Below are positions 8,423 to 18,988 of a stretch of 64,000 bases of DNA, piece after piece (position 1 is the first letter of the stretch; each line of letters opens with the position of its first letter). Source of the stretch: Mycobacteroides sp. CBMA 271 (GTDB lineage: Bacteria > Actinomycetota > Actinomycetes > Mycobacteriales > Mycobacteriaceae); contig NZ_VTHB01000006.1 in NCBI RefSeq assembly GCF_009729205.1, positions 1 to 64,000 of the forward strand, given 5' to 3'. The notes beneath the pieces are model-generated. The model worked only from the letters and a program-made list of their open reading frames with translations, ran no database searches and had not been told where the DNA came from. Made by a program: the position numbers and the translations under genes.

Positions 8423-8836
8423 CTACACACTTCCCGGGGCAGGGACGGCAAGTTCACCCGTGACGTACTGCGCGGCCCCAAAACCGAACGACCAGTCCTG
8501 AGGCCCGTTTTCGTTGATCGCCGCGAAGAGATCAGCGCCCGCCACACCTACAACAGCCAGTTTGTCGGCCAACGCTGCGAAGACTTTCTGCTTGATCTCG
8601 GTCGTGCGGCCAGTTTGGGTGAAGATGTGCACGATAACGATGCGAGGTGACCTTTCGAATCCCAGGCCCGCGTCTTCGGCGATGATATCCGTCGGGTCAT
8701 GGGCGGTGATGATCTGAAATCGGTCTCGCACAGGGATTTTCAATACCGCTACCAGGGCATCATGCACTGCGTCGGCGATAGCGCGGCGCTCTTGCGCCGA
8801 CCGGTCTGAGGTGAGGTCGATACGCACCAATGGCAT
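8423..8836 (-). CDS. Tautomerase-superfamily protein
   Basis: 137 residues beginning Met-Pro-Leu-Val; removal of Met leaves the N-terminal proline that acts as general base in 4-oxalocrotonate tautomerase and MIF-like enzymes. The repeated beta-alpha-beta pattern is visible (RAIADAVHDALVAVL and KVFAALADKLAVVG helices), giving a double-length subunit. The C-terminal region NENGPQDWSFGFGAAQY is typical of the longer members. It sits 20 bases after the nitronate monooxygenase stop on the same strand, so the pair likely act in one catabolic step series, substrate unknown. Confidence 0.85.
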   Translation of the reverse strand: MPLVRIDLTSDRSAQERRAIADAVHDALVAVLKIPVRDRFQIITAHDPTDIIAEDAGLGFERSPRIVIVHIFTQTGRTTEIKQKVFAALADKLAVVGVAGADLFAAINENGPQDWSFGFGAAQYVTGELAVPAPGSV

Positions 8837-8856
8837 GTGTGAAAACTCCTTCGTTG

Positions 8857-9825
8857 TCAGATACGGACGGGGCGCTGGAGAATGGCGGCGGCCTGGGTCA
8901 CCATGGAGCGCACGATGTCGGCGGCGCTCTCGATGCGCTCAATCTGCCCGATGCCCTCGCCGATAATCACGTTCGCGACGGCGTAGTCCTCGGCCTCTAC
9001 TGCGGCCTCATAGTCCGCCTGGGCCTCGGCCAGACGCTGGACGAGCTGCGCTTCGCGGTCATGCCACTTGCGGACGAAGTCGTTGTGCAACACCCGTCCG
9101 CTGTAGTCGCCCGGCCAATTCTTTTCGCGCACAATGTCATAGACGTGCTGGCGGATAGTGTCATCGCCGCTGGCCCGTAGCGCGCGCCGCTGAGCGGCAG
9201 GAGAGATCGCCGCTTCGTGCGCGGCCCAGAATCGGGTCCCGACCAATACACCGTCGGCGCCCAGGGCGAGGGCGGCCGCCAGGCCTCGGCCGTCCGTCAC
9301 TCCACCCGCGGCGAGCACCACTACGTGCGGCGCGGCTCCGGCCGCCAGATCGACCACCTCGGGAACCAAGGTGAAGGTCGAGCGTTGCCCAACACCGTGG
9401 CCGCCCGCTTCTCCACCCTGGGAGACGATGACATCGGCGCCCACCTCTATTGCGCGAGTGGCCTGCTCCAGGTTGTGCACTTGGCAGATCAACGGCACAC
9501 CGGCCGCTCGAATGCGCGGTGCGTATGGTGCGGGATCTCCAAAGGACAGAAATATTGCCTTTGGATGTTGATCGAGTACGTAGTCCAAAACGTGCTCGTT
9601 GCCGCGCAACGTCCAGGTGATGAAACCGCATCCCACCGGATCGGTCGTCCGGTCGAACTGCTGCCGTATCCAGGCCTCGTCGGTGTATCCGCCGCCAAGC
9701 AGCCCGAGCCCGCCAGCCGAACCGACGGCAGCCGCCAGGCGCGCATCGGCAACGTAGTCCATCGGCGCAAGCACGATGGGGTGCTCGATACCGAAAAGGT
9801 GAGTCAGACGAGTTTCCAGGGCCAT
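8857..9825 (-). CDS. Nitronate monooxygenase-type FMN enzyme
   Basis: 322 residues of TIM-barrel FMN-binding fold: FGIEHPIVLAPMDYV at the N terminus, the central GADVIVSQGGEAGGHG phosphate-binding loop, VVLAAGGVTDGRGLAAALAL and GADGVLVGTRFWA, all hallmarks of the 2-nitropropane dioxygenase / nitronate monooxygenase family. The start is placed at 9825 (MALETRL) because GAGGAG precedes it by eight bases; the frame is open eight codons further upstream. First gene of an operon with the tautomerase and the LysR regulator. The physiological substrate cannot be read from sequence. Confidence 0.88.
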   Translation of the reverse strand: MALETRLTHLFGIEHPIVLAPMDYVADARLAAAVGSAGGLGLLGGGYTDEAWIRQQFDRTTDPVGCGFITWTLRGNEHVLDYVLDQHPKAIFLSFGDPAPYAPRIRAAGVPLICQVHNLEQATRAIEVGADVIVSQGGEAGGHGVGQRSTFTLVPEVVDLAAGAAPHVVVLAAGGVTDGRGLAAALALGADGVLVGTRFWAAHEAAISPAAQRRALRASGDDTIRQHVYDIVREKNWPGDYSGRVLHNDFVRKWHDREAQLVQRLAEAQADYEAAVEAEDYAVANVIIGEGIGQIERIESAADIVRSMVTQAAAILQRPVRI

Positions 9826-9925
9826 CTTCCAGCTCCTCGGGCATCGCAACTAGTGCGTTCAGTGGGGATACCCAAGCGTAGGCCGATGAGAAACCGCAGG
9901 TCCAACAGTTTCTAGCGATAGGAGG

Positions 9926-9942
9926 ATTCTGCTTTTCAGAAT
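9926..9942. promoter_or_regulatory. Candidate LysR-type operator
   Basis: The inverted repeat ATTCTG-N5-CAGAAT contains a T-N11-A core, the usual LysR-family box. It lies about 100 bases upstream of the nitronate monooxygenase start, the first gene of the operon that ends with a LysR regulator. Symmetry is seen; binding is inferred. Confidence 0.5.
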
Positions 9943-10007
9943 GCTATGGACAACACGTCTCTCCCAAAGAGAATTGTGCGGATTCGCCGTCCGCCGACCC
10001 TGAATCC

Positions 10008-11093
10008 CTACAACTTGCGGGCTATGTAGTAGTAATTCGATGAGTCCGCGTCGATCTCCATGACCCGCACTTCGGAGAACCCGGCATCGGCAAGCATGGA
10101 AGTCGCCAACTGTCTGCCCCACATGGTCCCCAGGCCTGCACCGCCCAACCCCAGCGACACCGACATGCAGTGCATCAGTGAAACGGTGTAGCGGTAGGTG
10201 CTCATCGCCACCCCGATGTTCTCTTCGAGTCGGCTCGACGCCTTGATGTCGACCATCAGCAGAATGCCGCCGGGGCGCAGTGCGCGATGGATGTTGGCCA
10301 GGACTCGCGCCGGTTGAGCCTGGTCGTGAATGGCGTCAAAAGCGGTGATGACGTCATAGCTTTCGCTCTTCTGGAACTCGGTGAGGTTGTGGCTCTCGAA
10401 TGCCACATTCGCCAGCCCGCGCCGCCTAGCTTCGTCGATACCCGCCGCGATCGCTTCGTCTGAGAAGTCGATGCCCGTGAACTGGCTCGCGGGAAAGGCC
10501 TGCGCCATCAGGTTCACCGCATGACCACTGCCACAACCGAAGTCGGCTAACTGCAGCCCGGCGTGCAGACGCTCGGGCAGTCCGTCGACCAATGGCAGCA
10601 CGCCGTCGATGAGGGCGCTGTCGAACACCTCGCCGCTTCTTTCGGCCATGACGGTATGGAAGCGGGGGTAATCGCTGTATTGCAGACCGCCGCCGTCTCT
10701 GAAGCACCCCAGCACTTTCTGCTCGACCTCGCCGAGCAGCGGCACATACTGCGCAACACGAGCCAGGTTGCCCAACCCGGCCTCGCGGGTCAACACGGCG
10801 GCGCGGTGCGCAGGCAACCAGTACATCCCCGCCTCGGCGTCGTATTCGACCACGTGCGCTACGGTCATGCCGCTCAACCATTCTCGGACGTAACGTTCGT
10901 CAAGGTTGGCGGCTTGCGCGATCTGAACACTGCTCGCCGGCGGTAGCCCCGCGAGTACGTCGAACAGCCCGGATTGATGACCGAGGCTCATCAACAACGT
11001 CAGACTCGAGCTGTCGATGGCCGCAGTAACACGGTCTGCAAATTGCTCAACAGTCTCCGTAGCCGCCTGCTTGCCGTCCTCGGTCACCGTCAC
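10008..11093 (-). CDS. Class I SAM methyltransferase with N-terminal winged-helix domain
   Basis: About 361 residues. The N-terminal third is a helical/winged-helix segment ([36 protein letters not shown]) and the C-terminal part a Rossmann methyltransferase ([63 protein letters not shown]). This matches the mycobacterial Rv2258c-like group as remembered. The start GTG at 11093 is preferred; AGGG lies eight bases before it, although the frame is open ten codons further. Transcribed alone, substrate unknown. Confidence 0.82.
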   Translation of the reverse strand: MTVTEDGKQAATETVEQFADRVTAAIDSSSLTLLMSLGHQSGLFDVLAGLPPASSVQIAQAANLDERYVREWLSGMTVAHVVEYDAEAGMYWLPAHRAAVLTREAGLGNLARVAQYVPLLGEVEQKVLGCFRDGGGLQYSDYPRFHTVMAERSGEVFDSALIDGVLPLVDGLPERLHAGLQLADFGCGSGHAVNLMAQAFPASQFTGIDFSDEAIAAGIDEARRRGLANVAFESHNLTEFQKSESYDVITAFDAIHDQAQPARVLANIHRALRPGGILLMVDIKASSRLEENIGVAMSTYRYTVSLMHCMSVSLGLGGAGLGTMWGRQLATSMLADAGFSEVRVMEIDADSSNYYYIARKL

Positions 11094-11216
11094 GTCACCA
11101 ACCCTACACACGGGAACGAACACCGAGTTCAGGGCAACTTGTGCGTATCCGATCGCGAAGTATCGTGCACGGCAGCGTGATTGGTGCCGTAGGAAACGGC
11201 CCGCGGCCGGAGGTTT

Positions 11217-12167
11217 CTACCTGCCCGCGTTGCGCGCCAGATCGATCGCGAACTGGTTCACGAAGGTGCCCGCCCGCGGATCACCCTTATCGCATGAACC
11301 ATCGGATTCCCCGGGACGCTTGACCCACAGGAAGGCGTCGACGTTTCCGTTCCCCGTTGCCGTCGTCGGCGTGGCGCCCAGCGCGCGACCGGAGGGATTG
11401 CACCAATACATGTCACCGGCGGCCGGCCCAGCTCCGTTGCGCGAGGTGTCGATCACGTAATGCGCACCGTTCGTCATCCCCGAAATGGCTTCGCCGTAAC
11501 CGATTTCCTCATCGGTGGTGAAGAAGTTCGCGGTGTTGAGACTGAAGCCTCGCGCCTTACCGACGCCGACCTCGTTGAGCCGGGCCGCCATCACGTCCGC
11601 GCTCACCCACCTCGAATGACCGCCGTCGACATACAGCGCAGTGGCCGGATTGCGGGTAAGCGTGTCAACGGCATAGCGCATCAAACCGAAGCGTTCCTGG
11701 CGTTGGTCGGCGGACAGGCAGTCGGCCATGGCCAGCGCGTCGGGTTCGAGAATGATCACCGCCGGGCCGGAACCCACGGCTGCCGCGACACCGTCGATCC
11801 ATCCTCGATACGCATCGGCCGACCCGAACCCGCCGGCGGCGAAGCTGCCGCAGTCGCGGTGCGGGACGGCGTAGAGAGCCAGAATCGGGGCGGAACCGGA
11901 AGCCTGCGCGGCGCTGATGTACTTCGCATCCACACTGGGGCTCGACACGTTGTCCATCCAGTAGGCCTGGGGGGTGTTGGCGATCGCCGCCACCGCCGGG
12001 TCAGCGCTCGCGGCACGCATGGCCGCCGAGTTTGGATTGACGTAGAAACCCTGGCCGTCCAGCGGGTTGTCCGCGTTGGCCACCGGGCCAACGACAAGGC
12101 CCAGGCTCGCAACTGCCAGGAGGGAAAGGGCACACCGCGCGACGACACCAACAGCTGAGGAAATCAC
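11217..12167 (-). CDS. Secreted glycoside hydrolase family 6 (endoglucanase-like)
   Basis: 316 residues with a signal peptide (hydrophobic core ALSLLAVASLGLVVGPVANA) and a single GH6 catalytic domain starting at GQGFYVNPNSAAM. GH6 landmarks: VPHRDCG containing the catalytic-acid Asp, VIILEPDALA, ALYVDGGHSRWV, and the late segment FLWVKRPGESDGSCD. These enzymes invert the beta-1,4 linkage in cellulose. There is no carbohydrate-binding module. Mycobacteria carry such cellulases (M. tuberculosis CelA1) whose role may be on cellulose-like biofilm material. The GTG start at 12167 has only a weak ribosome site. Confidence 0.88.
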   Translation of the reverse strand: MISSAVGVVARCALSLLAVASLGLVVGPVANADNPLDGQGFYVNPNSAAMRAASADPAVAAIANTPQAYWMDNVSSPSVDAKYISAAQASGSAPILALYAVPHRDCGSFAAGGFGSADAYRGWIDGVAAAVGSGPAVIILEPDALAMADCLSADQRQERFGLMRYAVDTLTRNPATALYVDGGHSRWVSADVMAARLNEVGVGKARGFSLNTANFFTTDEEIGYGEAISGMTNGAHYVIDTSRNGAGPAAGDMYWCNPSGRALGATPTTATGNGNVDAFLWVKRPGESDGSCDKGDPRAGTFVNQFAIDLARNAGR

Positions 12168-12233
12168 CTCAGAAACGTAGCGGCAGGACAGCGCGCGGCG
12201 CCATTCAGCCCCGATCCAGAAGTCGAGATCGGG

Positions 12234-12488
12234 CTACTTCAGCATTGCATGCGGAGGATTCTCGACTTCTTGCTGATCTTCACAGGCACCCAACTCGTTG
12301 ACGAGCACGCAGCTGTCTGCGTCTTGCTCCCCGGGAGTTTCGGACACACAATCGCCGACGTCGTTGACCGTTTCACAGCGAGCGTAGATCGCGGGCACCG
12401 CGTCTGCGGCGGGAGCTGCGCCGAAGTAGGCACCGGCGATCGCCACCAGAAATGCCCCTGCGGCGATCCCTCTCATGATGGCTGCCAC
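12234..12488 (-). CDS. Small secreted Cys-rich protein
   Basis: 84 residues if translated from GTG 12488, which has GGAAGGA seven bases upstream; ATG 12476 is an alternative. A signal peptide (IAAGAFLVAIAGAYFGAAPA) is followed by a short acidic mature part with four cysteines in the order RCET...DCVS...SCVL...ACED, compatible with two disulfides. No family recognised. It lies between the GH6 gene and the divergent dehydratase gene and shares the strand of the former. Confidence 0.65.
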   Translation of the reverse strand: MAAIMRGIAAGAFLVAIAGAYFGAAPAADAVPAIYARCETVNDVGDCVSETPGEQDADSCVLVNELGACEDQQEVENPPHAMLK

Positions 12489-12809
12489 GGCATCTTCCTT
12501 CCTGTTGCGGGTGCGCCGTCGGATCACAGTTCTCTGCGGAGGCAAGCGCGCGCAACAACACCTGCCTTGCACTCTACGACCGCCTGCCGCCCTCCCGGAC
12601 CGCAATCGGCGTGCTGACGGCAGAGGGCGAAAGCCTGATCCCACACACGTCACCATCGAATGCAGGGCGGCGACAGCAACGTCGCTCCCGTGCTCGTCGG
12701 ACCCGTACCGGGTGGCTGCAGTTAGCGGGGTCGGTCAATACGGCATCCGCGCGCTAATGTGCTTCCGTCGGCATCAGCGAACAAGCCGATAGAAAAGTTG
12801 GACACATTC

Positions 12810-13832
12810 ATGACTGCACCAGCAGCGTCGTCACTCGAAGCGCGGGTCGGCCACTACTACCAGATGGACGATCCCTACCTGGTTGGCCGCGAAAAGGTGC
12901 GCGAGTACGCCCGCGCCGTGCAGGACTACCACCCCGCGCACTGGGATGAGGCCGCCGCCACGGACCTGGGTTACTCGGGTCTGGTGACCCCACTGACGTT
13001 CACGTCAACCCCGGCTATGGCCTGTAACCGCCGCATGTTCGAGTCCGTGGTCGTCGGGTACGACACCTACCTGCAGACCGAAGAGGTCTTCGAGCAGCAC
13101 CGACCGATCGTGGCAGGCGATGAGCTCCACATCGATATCGAGCTGACGGCGGTGCGCCACGTGGCCGGGCGTGACCTGATCACGGTGACCAACACCTTCA
13201 CCGACACCGCCGGCGAGCGGGTGCACACACTGCACACCACCGTCGTCGGTGTGACCGCCGACGACATCAACCCGGGAACGATGGCGGCGGTGCAGCGGGC
13301 GATGATGCACGACGTCGACTTCTCCGGTGTCGGCGCCGACGCCGACTACCAGAAGACGGTGCGTCCCGAGGCCGAGGTTCGGATGGCAGAGGACACGGCT
13401 CGCACGCCGAGAACCGCGTCCTTCGACGACCTGAAGGTCGGCGACGAGCTGCCGGTGCACCACACCCGGCTCTCTCGCGGCGACCTAGTGAACTATGCCG
13501 GCGTGGCCGGCGACGCCAACCCGATCCACTGGGACGAGGACATCGCCAAGCTGGCCGGGCTGCCCGATGTGATCGCCCACGGAATGCTCACCATGGGTCT
13601 GGGCGCCGGATTCGCGTCCGCGTGGTCGGGCGACCCCGGCGCGGTGACTCGTTATGCGGTGCGGTTGTCGCAGCCCGCGGTCGTGTCGGCCGCCGAGGGC
13701 GCGGATATCGAGTTCGGCGGCAAGATCAAGTCACTTGACCCGGAAACCCGCACCGGTGTCATCCTTGTTACCGCGAAGGCCGGTGGCCGGAAGATCTTCG
13801 GCCTGGCGACAATGAACATCCGCTTCAGCTGA
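12810..13832 (+). CDS. Fused (3R)-hydroxyacyl-ACP dehydratase, HadA/HadB type
   Basis: 340 residues made of two hot-dog domains. The N-terminal HadA-like half contains REKVREYARAVQDYHPAHWD; the C-terminal MaoC/HadB-like half carries the catalytic segment GDANPIHWDEDIAKLAGLPD followed by VIAHGMLTMGLG, with the Asp and His of hydratase 2. The enzyme would dehydrate 3-hydroxyacyl thioesters in fatty- or mycolic-acid elongation or hydrate enoyl thioesters. ATG 12810 (MTAPAASSLE) is chosen over an earlier in-frame start because the preceding 17 codons look non-coding. Monocistronic, followed by the ABC-F gene after 52 bases. Confidence 0.88.
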   Translation: MTAPAASSLEARVGHYYQMDDPYLVGREKVREYARAVQDYHPAHWDEAAATDLGYSGLVTPLTFTSTPAMACNRRMFESVVVGYDTYLQTEEVFEQHRPIVAGDELHIDIELTAVRHVAGRDLITVTNTFTDTAGERVHTLHTTVVGVTADDINPGTMAAVQRAMMHDVDFSGVGADADYQKTVRPEAEVRMAEDTARTPRTASFDDLKVGDELPVHHTRLSRGDLVNYAGVAGDANPIHWDEDIAKLAGLPDVIAHGMLTMGLGAGFASAWSGDPGAVTRYAVRLSQPAVVSAAEGADIEFGGKIKSLDPETRTGVILVTAKAGGRKIFGLATMNIRFS

Positions 13833-13884
13833 CCTGGCGGGTCTGCGATTACTGCCCGACGCGCGGTGGTGCAACCATAGAGCG

Positions 13885-15549
13885 ATGACCGCAACGCTTG
13901 TCGCGAAGAACGTGGCCGGCGGGTTCGCTCACCGCACCCTGTTCGAGGGGCTAGACGTGACCGTGGCACCGGGCGACGTGATCGGGGTCGTAGGCGCCAA
14001 CGGCGCAGGCAAAAGCACCCTCTTGCGAATCCTGGCCGGAGATCTCGAACCGCTTGACGGCACGGTGAGCGCCGCGCCGGCCGATGCGTTCGTCGGCTGG
14101 CTGCCTCAAGAACACGAACGCACGCCCGGGGAAACGGTCGGCGCCTACCTCGCGCGTCGGACGGGCTGCACCAACGCGACACACGTAATGGAAGCAGCGG
14201 CAACGGCTTTAGCAGACCCCGAGCCGAGTTCCTCGAATGCGGATCCTGCCGAAACCTACGCGGTGGCACTGGATCACTGGCTCGCTACCGGGGCAGCGGA
14301 CTTCGATGAACGGTTACCAGCAGTGCTGGCCGATCTCGGGCTCGGCTCCGATGAAATGCAGCCGGAGTCCACCCTGATGACCGCCCTCTCCGGTGGGCAG
14401 GCAGCGCGGGTTGGACTGGCGGCGCTGATGCTGTCGCGGTTCGACATCGCCTTGCTTGACGAACCAACCAACGACCTCGATCTCGACGGACTGTCCCGGC
14501 TGGAGGAATTCGTCCGCACCCTTCGCGGCGGCGTGGTGTTGGTGAGTCACGATCGAGAGTTCTTGGCGCGCACGGTGACCCGTGTCCTCGAACTGGACCT
14601 GCCCCAGAACACCACCACGATCTTCGGCGGCGGGTACGAAAGCTACCTGGAAGAGCGTGAAGTCGGTCGCCGACACCGGCGCGAACAGTACGACGAGTTC
14701 GCCGACAAGAAGGCCGACCTGATGGCGCGCGCACGCGTCCAGCGGGAGTGGTCGAGCCAAGGTGTCCGCAACGCGATGCGTAAGGCTCCCGACAACGACA
14801 AGAATCGGCGACGCGCGGCCACCGAGTCCAGTGAGAAGCAGGCGCAGAAGGTGCGCCAGATGGAAAGCCGGATCGCTCGCCTTGAGGAGGTCGCCGAACC
14901 CCGCAAGGAATGGGCGCTGCAATTCACCATCGGAGCCGCACCACGATCGAGCGCGGTCGTGGCGACGCTCAGCAACGCCGTAGTAAGGCAGGGTGAATTC
15001 GTCCTAGGGCCGGTGTCGGTACAGGTGGATGCCGGGGAGCGGATCGGCATCACCGGGCCCAACGGGGCGGGAAAGTCGACACTACTGCGACTGCTTCTAG
15101 GCCGGCGGCAGCCCGATGAGGGTCGATCGAGCCTGGGCGCCAACGTCGCCGTTGGCGAAATCGACCAGGCGCGTGGCTATTTCACCGGCGCTGGGCGACT
15201 CGTCGATCACTTCGAGCAGCGAGTGCCGACATGGTCGACCGCCGACGTGCGGACCCTTCTTGCGAAGTTCGGGCTCGGCGCCGACCATGTGGAACGCACC
15301 GTCGACGAGCTCTCACCCGGTGAGCGGACGCGCGCCGGCCTTGCGTTGCTGCAGGCCTGTGGCACCAATGTGCTGGTCCTCGATGAGCCGACAAACCATC
15401 TCGATCTCGCCGCCATCGAGCAGCTGGAACAGGCACTCGACAGTTACGAAGGCGCGCTATTGCTGGTAACGCATGACCGCCGGATGTTGCAGAACGTTCG
15501 ATTGGATCGCTCGTGGCTGGTCGACAAGGGTCGTGTCGCCGAGTTGTAG
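13885..15549 (+). CDS. ABC-F family ATPase
   Basis: 554 residues with two nucleotide-binding domains and no membrane segment. NBD1: Walker A GANGAGKST (residues 37-45), signature LSGGQ, Walker B LLDEPTNDLDL. NBD2: Walker A GPNGAGKST, signature LSPGE, Walker B LVLDEPTNHLDL. Between them lies a charged linker (RRHRREQYDEFADKKADLMA ...), the P-site interaction motif region of ABC-F proteins. The class acts on ribosomes, in translation rescue or drug protection. Similar to the Rv1473-like group as remembered, but the role is not deducible. A decayed second copy is at 28945-29476, next to the second DUF1906 gene. Confidence 0.9.
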   Translation: MTATLVAKNVAGGFAHRTLFEGLDVTVAPGDVIGVVGANGAGKSTLLRILAGDLEPLDGTVSAAPADAFVGWLPQEHERTPGETVGAYLARRTGCTNATHVMEAAATALADPEPSSSNADPAETYAVALDHWLATGAADFDERLPAVLADLGLGSDEMQPESTLMTALSGGQAARVGLAALMLSRFDIALLDEPTNDLDLDGLSRLEEFVRTLRGGVVLVSHDREFLARTVTRVLELDLPQNTTTIFGGGYESYLEEREVGRRHRREQYDEFADKKADLMARARVQREWSSQGVRNAMRKAPDNDKNRRRAATESSEKQAQKVRQMESRIARLEEVAEPRKEWALQFTIGAAPRSSAVVATLSNAVVRQGEFVLGPVSVQVDAGERIGITGPNGAGKSTLLRLLLGRRQPDEGRSSLGANVAVGEIDQARGYFTGAGRLVDHFEQRVPTWSTADVRTLLAKFGLGADHVERTVDELSPGERTRAGLALLQACGTNVLVLDEPTNHLDLAAIEQLEQALDSYEGALLLVTHDRRMLQNVRLDRSWLVDKGRVAEL

Positions 15550-15571
15550 CCGAGCTGCACGTCGGCTTCGC

Positions 15572-15583
15572 TACCATCGCGAC
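15572..15583 (+). promoter_or_regulatory. Leaderless-type promoter -10 for DUF1906 gene 1
   Basis: TACCAT (TANNNT) at 15572-15577 is followed by six bases and then ATG 15584, with no ribosome binding site. This is the spacing of leaderless mycobacterial transcripts. The second DUF1906 gene has the same arrangement. Confidence 0.45.
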
Positions 15584-16360
15584 ATGCCGGCTCCTGTTTC
15601 GAGACGCGACGCCCTCAGGTATGCCCTCGCCGCACCGGTTCTCGCGAGTCTCGGCGCAGCCGCGGCGGCACTCGGCGCCCCGAACGCGTCCGCAGCCAAT
15701 CTGAAGCTGATCGACTTCACGGAGCGTCTGGTCGCGGCTGACCAGATCAAATCGGCCGGCTATGACGGCGCTCTCGTCTATGTGTCCGAGTCGCGGCCGG
15801 GCGCCAACTTTGATTTCAAGCCGACCACCCGTGAGTACACGGATGCGCTGCGCGCGGCGGGCCTTCATGTGGTCAGCTGTTACCAATACGGCAAGCCCGG
15901 CTGGCCCACTCCGTCCGACTTCACCCGCGGGTACGACGGGGGCGTGGCAGACGCACAGACGGCTCTCCGGAAACACGGCGCGGCTGGGGGGCCGGCGTCC
16001 GCGCCGATCTTCTTCAGCGTCGATGAGGACATTGACGCCGCCACCTGGAAAGGTGTTGCCGTTTCATGGTTTCGAGGGCTCAACTCGGTTCTGGGCGTGG
16101 GCCGCACCGGCATCTACGGGCATGCGCGGGCGTGCAGTTGGGCGATAGCCGATGGTGTCATTGGGCATTCGTCAACCGCTGGCTACCGGTGGGCATGGCA
16201 GACGAGAGCCTGGTCTGGCGGCGTGCGTGAGCCCGCCGCGGTGCTGTATCAAAGTGCAGTAAATACGGCGTCGAACCCGGGACCCCTGATCGGAGACATC
16301 CACGTGGACGTCGACGACGTACTCGCCACCGATTACGGCCAGTGGGATCTGGTTCGATAA
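15584..16360 (+). CDS. Tat-exported DUF1906 protein (Rv2525c-like), copy 1
   Basis: 258 residues. The N terminus SRRDALRYALAAPVLASLG is a twin-arginine signal ending near NASA. The mature part is a DUF1906 glycosidase-like TIM barrel: DQIKSAGYDGALVYVS, YTDALRAAGLHVVSCYQYGK, PIFFSVDEDIDAATW, SVLGVGRTGIYGH and a final DIHVDVDDVLATDYGQWDL. M. tuberculosis Rv2525c, a Tat substrate affecting cell-wall properties and beta-lactam susceptibility, belongs to this family. It follows the ABC-F gene by 34 bases but has its own promoter-like sequence. A paralogue with the same architecture is at 28116-28928. Confidence 0.88.
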   Translation: MPAPVSRRDALRYALAAPVLASLGAAAAALGAPNASAANLKLIDFTERLVAADQIKSAGYDGALVYVSESRPGANFDFKPTTREYTDALRAAGLHVVSCYQYGKPGWPTPSDFTRGYDGGVADAQTALRKHGAAGGPASAPIFFSVDEDIDAATWKGVAVSWFRGLNSVLGVGRTGIYGHARACSWAIADGVIGHSSTAGYRWAWQTRAWSGGVREPAAVLYQSAVNTASNPGPLIGDIHVDVDDVLATDYGQWDLVR

Positions 16361-16434
16361 TCGTCAGCTGTCGCTGAAGGTCCGGAGGTTTCGCGCAGGC
16401 CAGCCGGTCGGCACAGGGACGCCACCAATCGAGG

Positions 16435-16453
16435 GAAGGTTACGCTAACCTAC
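16435..16453. promoter_or_regulatory. IdeR-type iron box upstream of PPE gene
   Basis: The 19-mer reads GAAGGTTACGCTAACCTAC: an inverted repeat AGGTTA-CGC-TAACCT that matches the IdeR consensus TTAGGTTAGSCTAACCTAA at about 16 of 19 positions, allowing S = G or C. A -10-like TACATT (16451-16456) overlaps its right edge, the right place for repression by IdeR-Fe. It lies 150 bases before the PPE start. Confidence 0.72.
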
Positions 16454-16602
16454 ATTGGCTGATCGAATTTCCTAGCCGGTCAGCGAGCACTGGAGAGGAG
16501 ACGCCAGCCGCCCGCGCGCCGGGCCCTGGACACCCGGCAGATGAAAAATCGCGAAACTCATTCCCCCACAGTCAATCCCGTCGAAATCAGAGGCAATAGG
16601 CC

Positions 16603-18072
16603 ATGACAGCGCCGGTATGGATGGCGGCCCCTCCCGAGGTGCATTCGGCCCTCCTGAGCAGCGGCCCTGGACCCGGTCCCCTACACGCGGCGGCAGACGC
16701 CTGGCGCACGTTAAGCACCGAGTACTCCTCGGCAGCAACCGAACTCACGACAACTCTAGGCTCGGTACGGGCCGGCTCATGGAACGGACCCAGCGCCGAG
16801 CAATATCAGGCGACGCACGTGCCCTACCTGAGCTGGCTACAGCAGACCAGCACCGTCAGCGCTGGCGTGGCAGCGCAAACTGAGACCGCGGCGATGGCCT
16901 ACACCGAGGCGCTGGCCACCATGCCGACCCTTGCCGAGCTTGCCGCAAACCACGCGATGCATGGTGCGCTGATAGCCACCAACTTCTTTGGCATCAACAC
17001 CATTCCGATCGCCGTCAACGAAGCCGACTACATCCGGATGTGGGTCCAGGCCGCCGCCGTGATGAGTACCTACCAGGCCGTCTCCGAGGTGTCGCTGACA
17101 TCGGCACCGCCAACCCTGCCGGCACCGAAGCTGCTCGCACCCAGAGCCACCGAATCGGCACGCGCGCTGGCCTTCACCGATCCCATCGAAGAGTGGCTAT
17201 CGGGGTCCGAACACTTCCTCGGCATGTACCGCGCGCTCAAGGGATTGATCACCGATCCGGTGGGCACCATCGTGCGGATCGTCATCGACTTCGCCACCAA
17301 CCCGGCGGCGGCCCTGGTTACCTGGCAACCGCTGTTCTTCGTGTTCGCGTACGCCGCAACGTTTGGCGTGATGGGGACGCCGATCTACGCCGCAGTCTTG
17401 GGCCCCTCGGCGGGGATCGCGATCCCGCTCGCCATCACCTTGGCCGGGCTGTCGCAGATGCCGGAGGCTCCGCCTGCCGACCAGCCCGCAGAACCCGTCC
17501 GCCCACCCGCGGACCAACCGAATGCCGTCGCGATATCCGGCGGCCCCGCGGCCACGGTGAGTACGGGGGCGCCTCCACCGCCCGCCAACACCACAGTGAC
17601 AGCCAGCTCTGCGCCGGCGCCCACACCACCGCCCGCAGGGGCCGAAAGCCTGGGATACGCCATTCAGGGCGACGGTCCCGGATTCGGGTTCGGTCCGACC
17701 ATGGGCCAGAGCACTGGCGCCGTGGCACACACACCGAGCGGCGCGGTGGCTGCCGCCACTGCCCTCGCCTGCAATCCCGGAGAGTCCAAGAGCCGCAGGC
17801 GCCGTCGCAGAACTTCCGAGGACCGTGGCCGTCGCTACGAGTACGCCACCCTAGACAGCGACACACCCACTGACCCTGGCGATCCGGTGACGGTCACTAC
17901 TGCCTCAAGCACGGGCGCGGGAAGGCTCGGTTTCGCCGGTGTTCGCACCACGTCGCCAGCCACCGTCGCAGGCGGCCTGACCACACTTGCCGGAGACGAA
18001 GCCGACGTGCGGACCACTCCGATGCTGCCCGGGACGTGGAACATCGCCGACGGCGACAGCCCGACCCACTGA
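16603..18072 (+). CDS. PPE family protein, PPE37-like / PPW subgroup
   Basis: 489 residues. The N terminus [12 protein letters not shown] is the PPE signature; the helical PPE domain (about 1-175) includes WNGPSAEQY and the strongly conserved [20 protein letters not shown]...[14 protein letters not shown] hydrophobic middle (about 225-285) may insert in a membrane. A Pro/Ala-rich region follows, then LGFAGV and PMLPGTW near the end, which correspond to the GFxGT and PxxPxxW motifs of the PPE-PPW subfamily. PPE proteins leave the cell by type VII secretion, usually with a PE partner; no PE gene precedes this one. The iron box upstream and the similarity to PPE37 point to an iron/heme uptake role. 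Confidence 0.88.
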   Translation: MTAPVWMAAPPEVHSALLSSGPGPGPLHAAADAWRTLSTEYSSAATELTTTLGSVRAGSWNGPSAEQYQATHVPYLSWLQQTSTVSAGVAAQTETAAMAYTEALATMPTLAELAANHAMHGALIATNFFGINTIPIAVNEADYIRMWVQAAAVMSTYQAVSEVSLTSAPPTLPAPKLLAPRATESARALAFTDPIEEWLSGSEHFLGMYRALKGLITDPVGTIVRIVIDFATNPAAALVTWQPLFFVFAYAATFGVMGTPIYAAVLGPSAGIAIPLAITLAGLSQMPEAPPADQPAEPVRPPADQPNAVAISGGPAATVSTGAPPPPANTTVTASSAPAPTPPPAGAESLGYAIQGDGPGFGFGPTMGQSTGAVAHTPSGAVAAATALACNPGESKSRRRRRRTSEDRGRRYEYATLDSDTPTDPGDPVTVTTASSTGAGRLGFAGVRTTSPATVAGGLTTLAGDEADVRTTPMLPGTWNIADGDSPTH

Positions 18073-18115
18073 CCTGGCAGCGTCGGCGATTGGCGCTTGG
18101 CCGGCCGAATCCACG

Positions 18116-18988
<873 letters not shown>

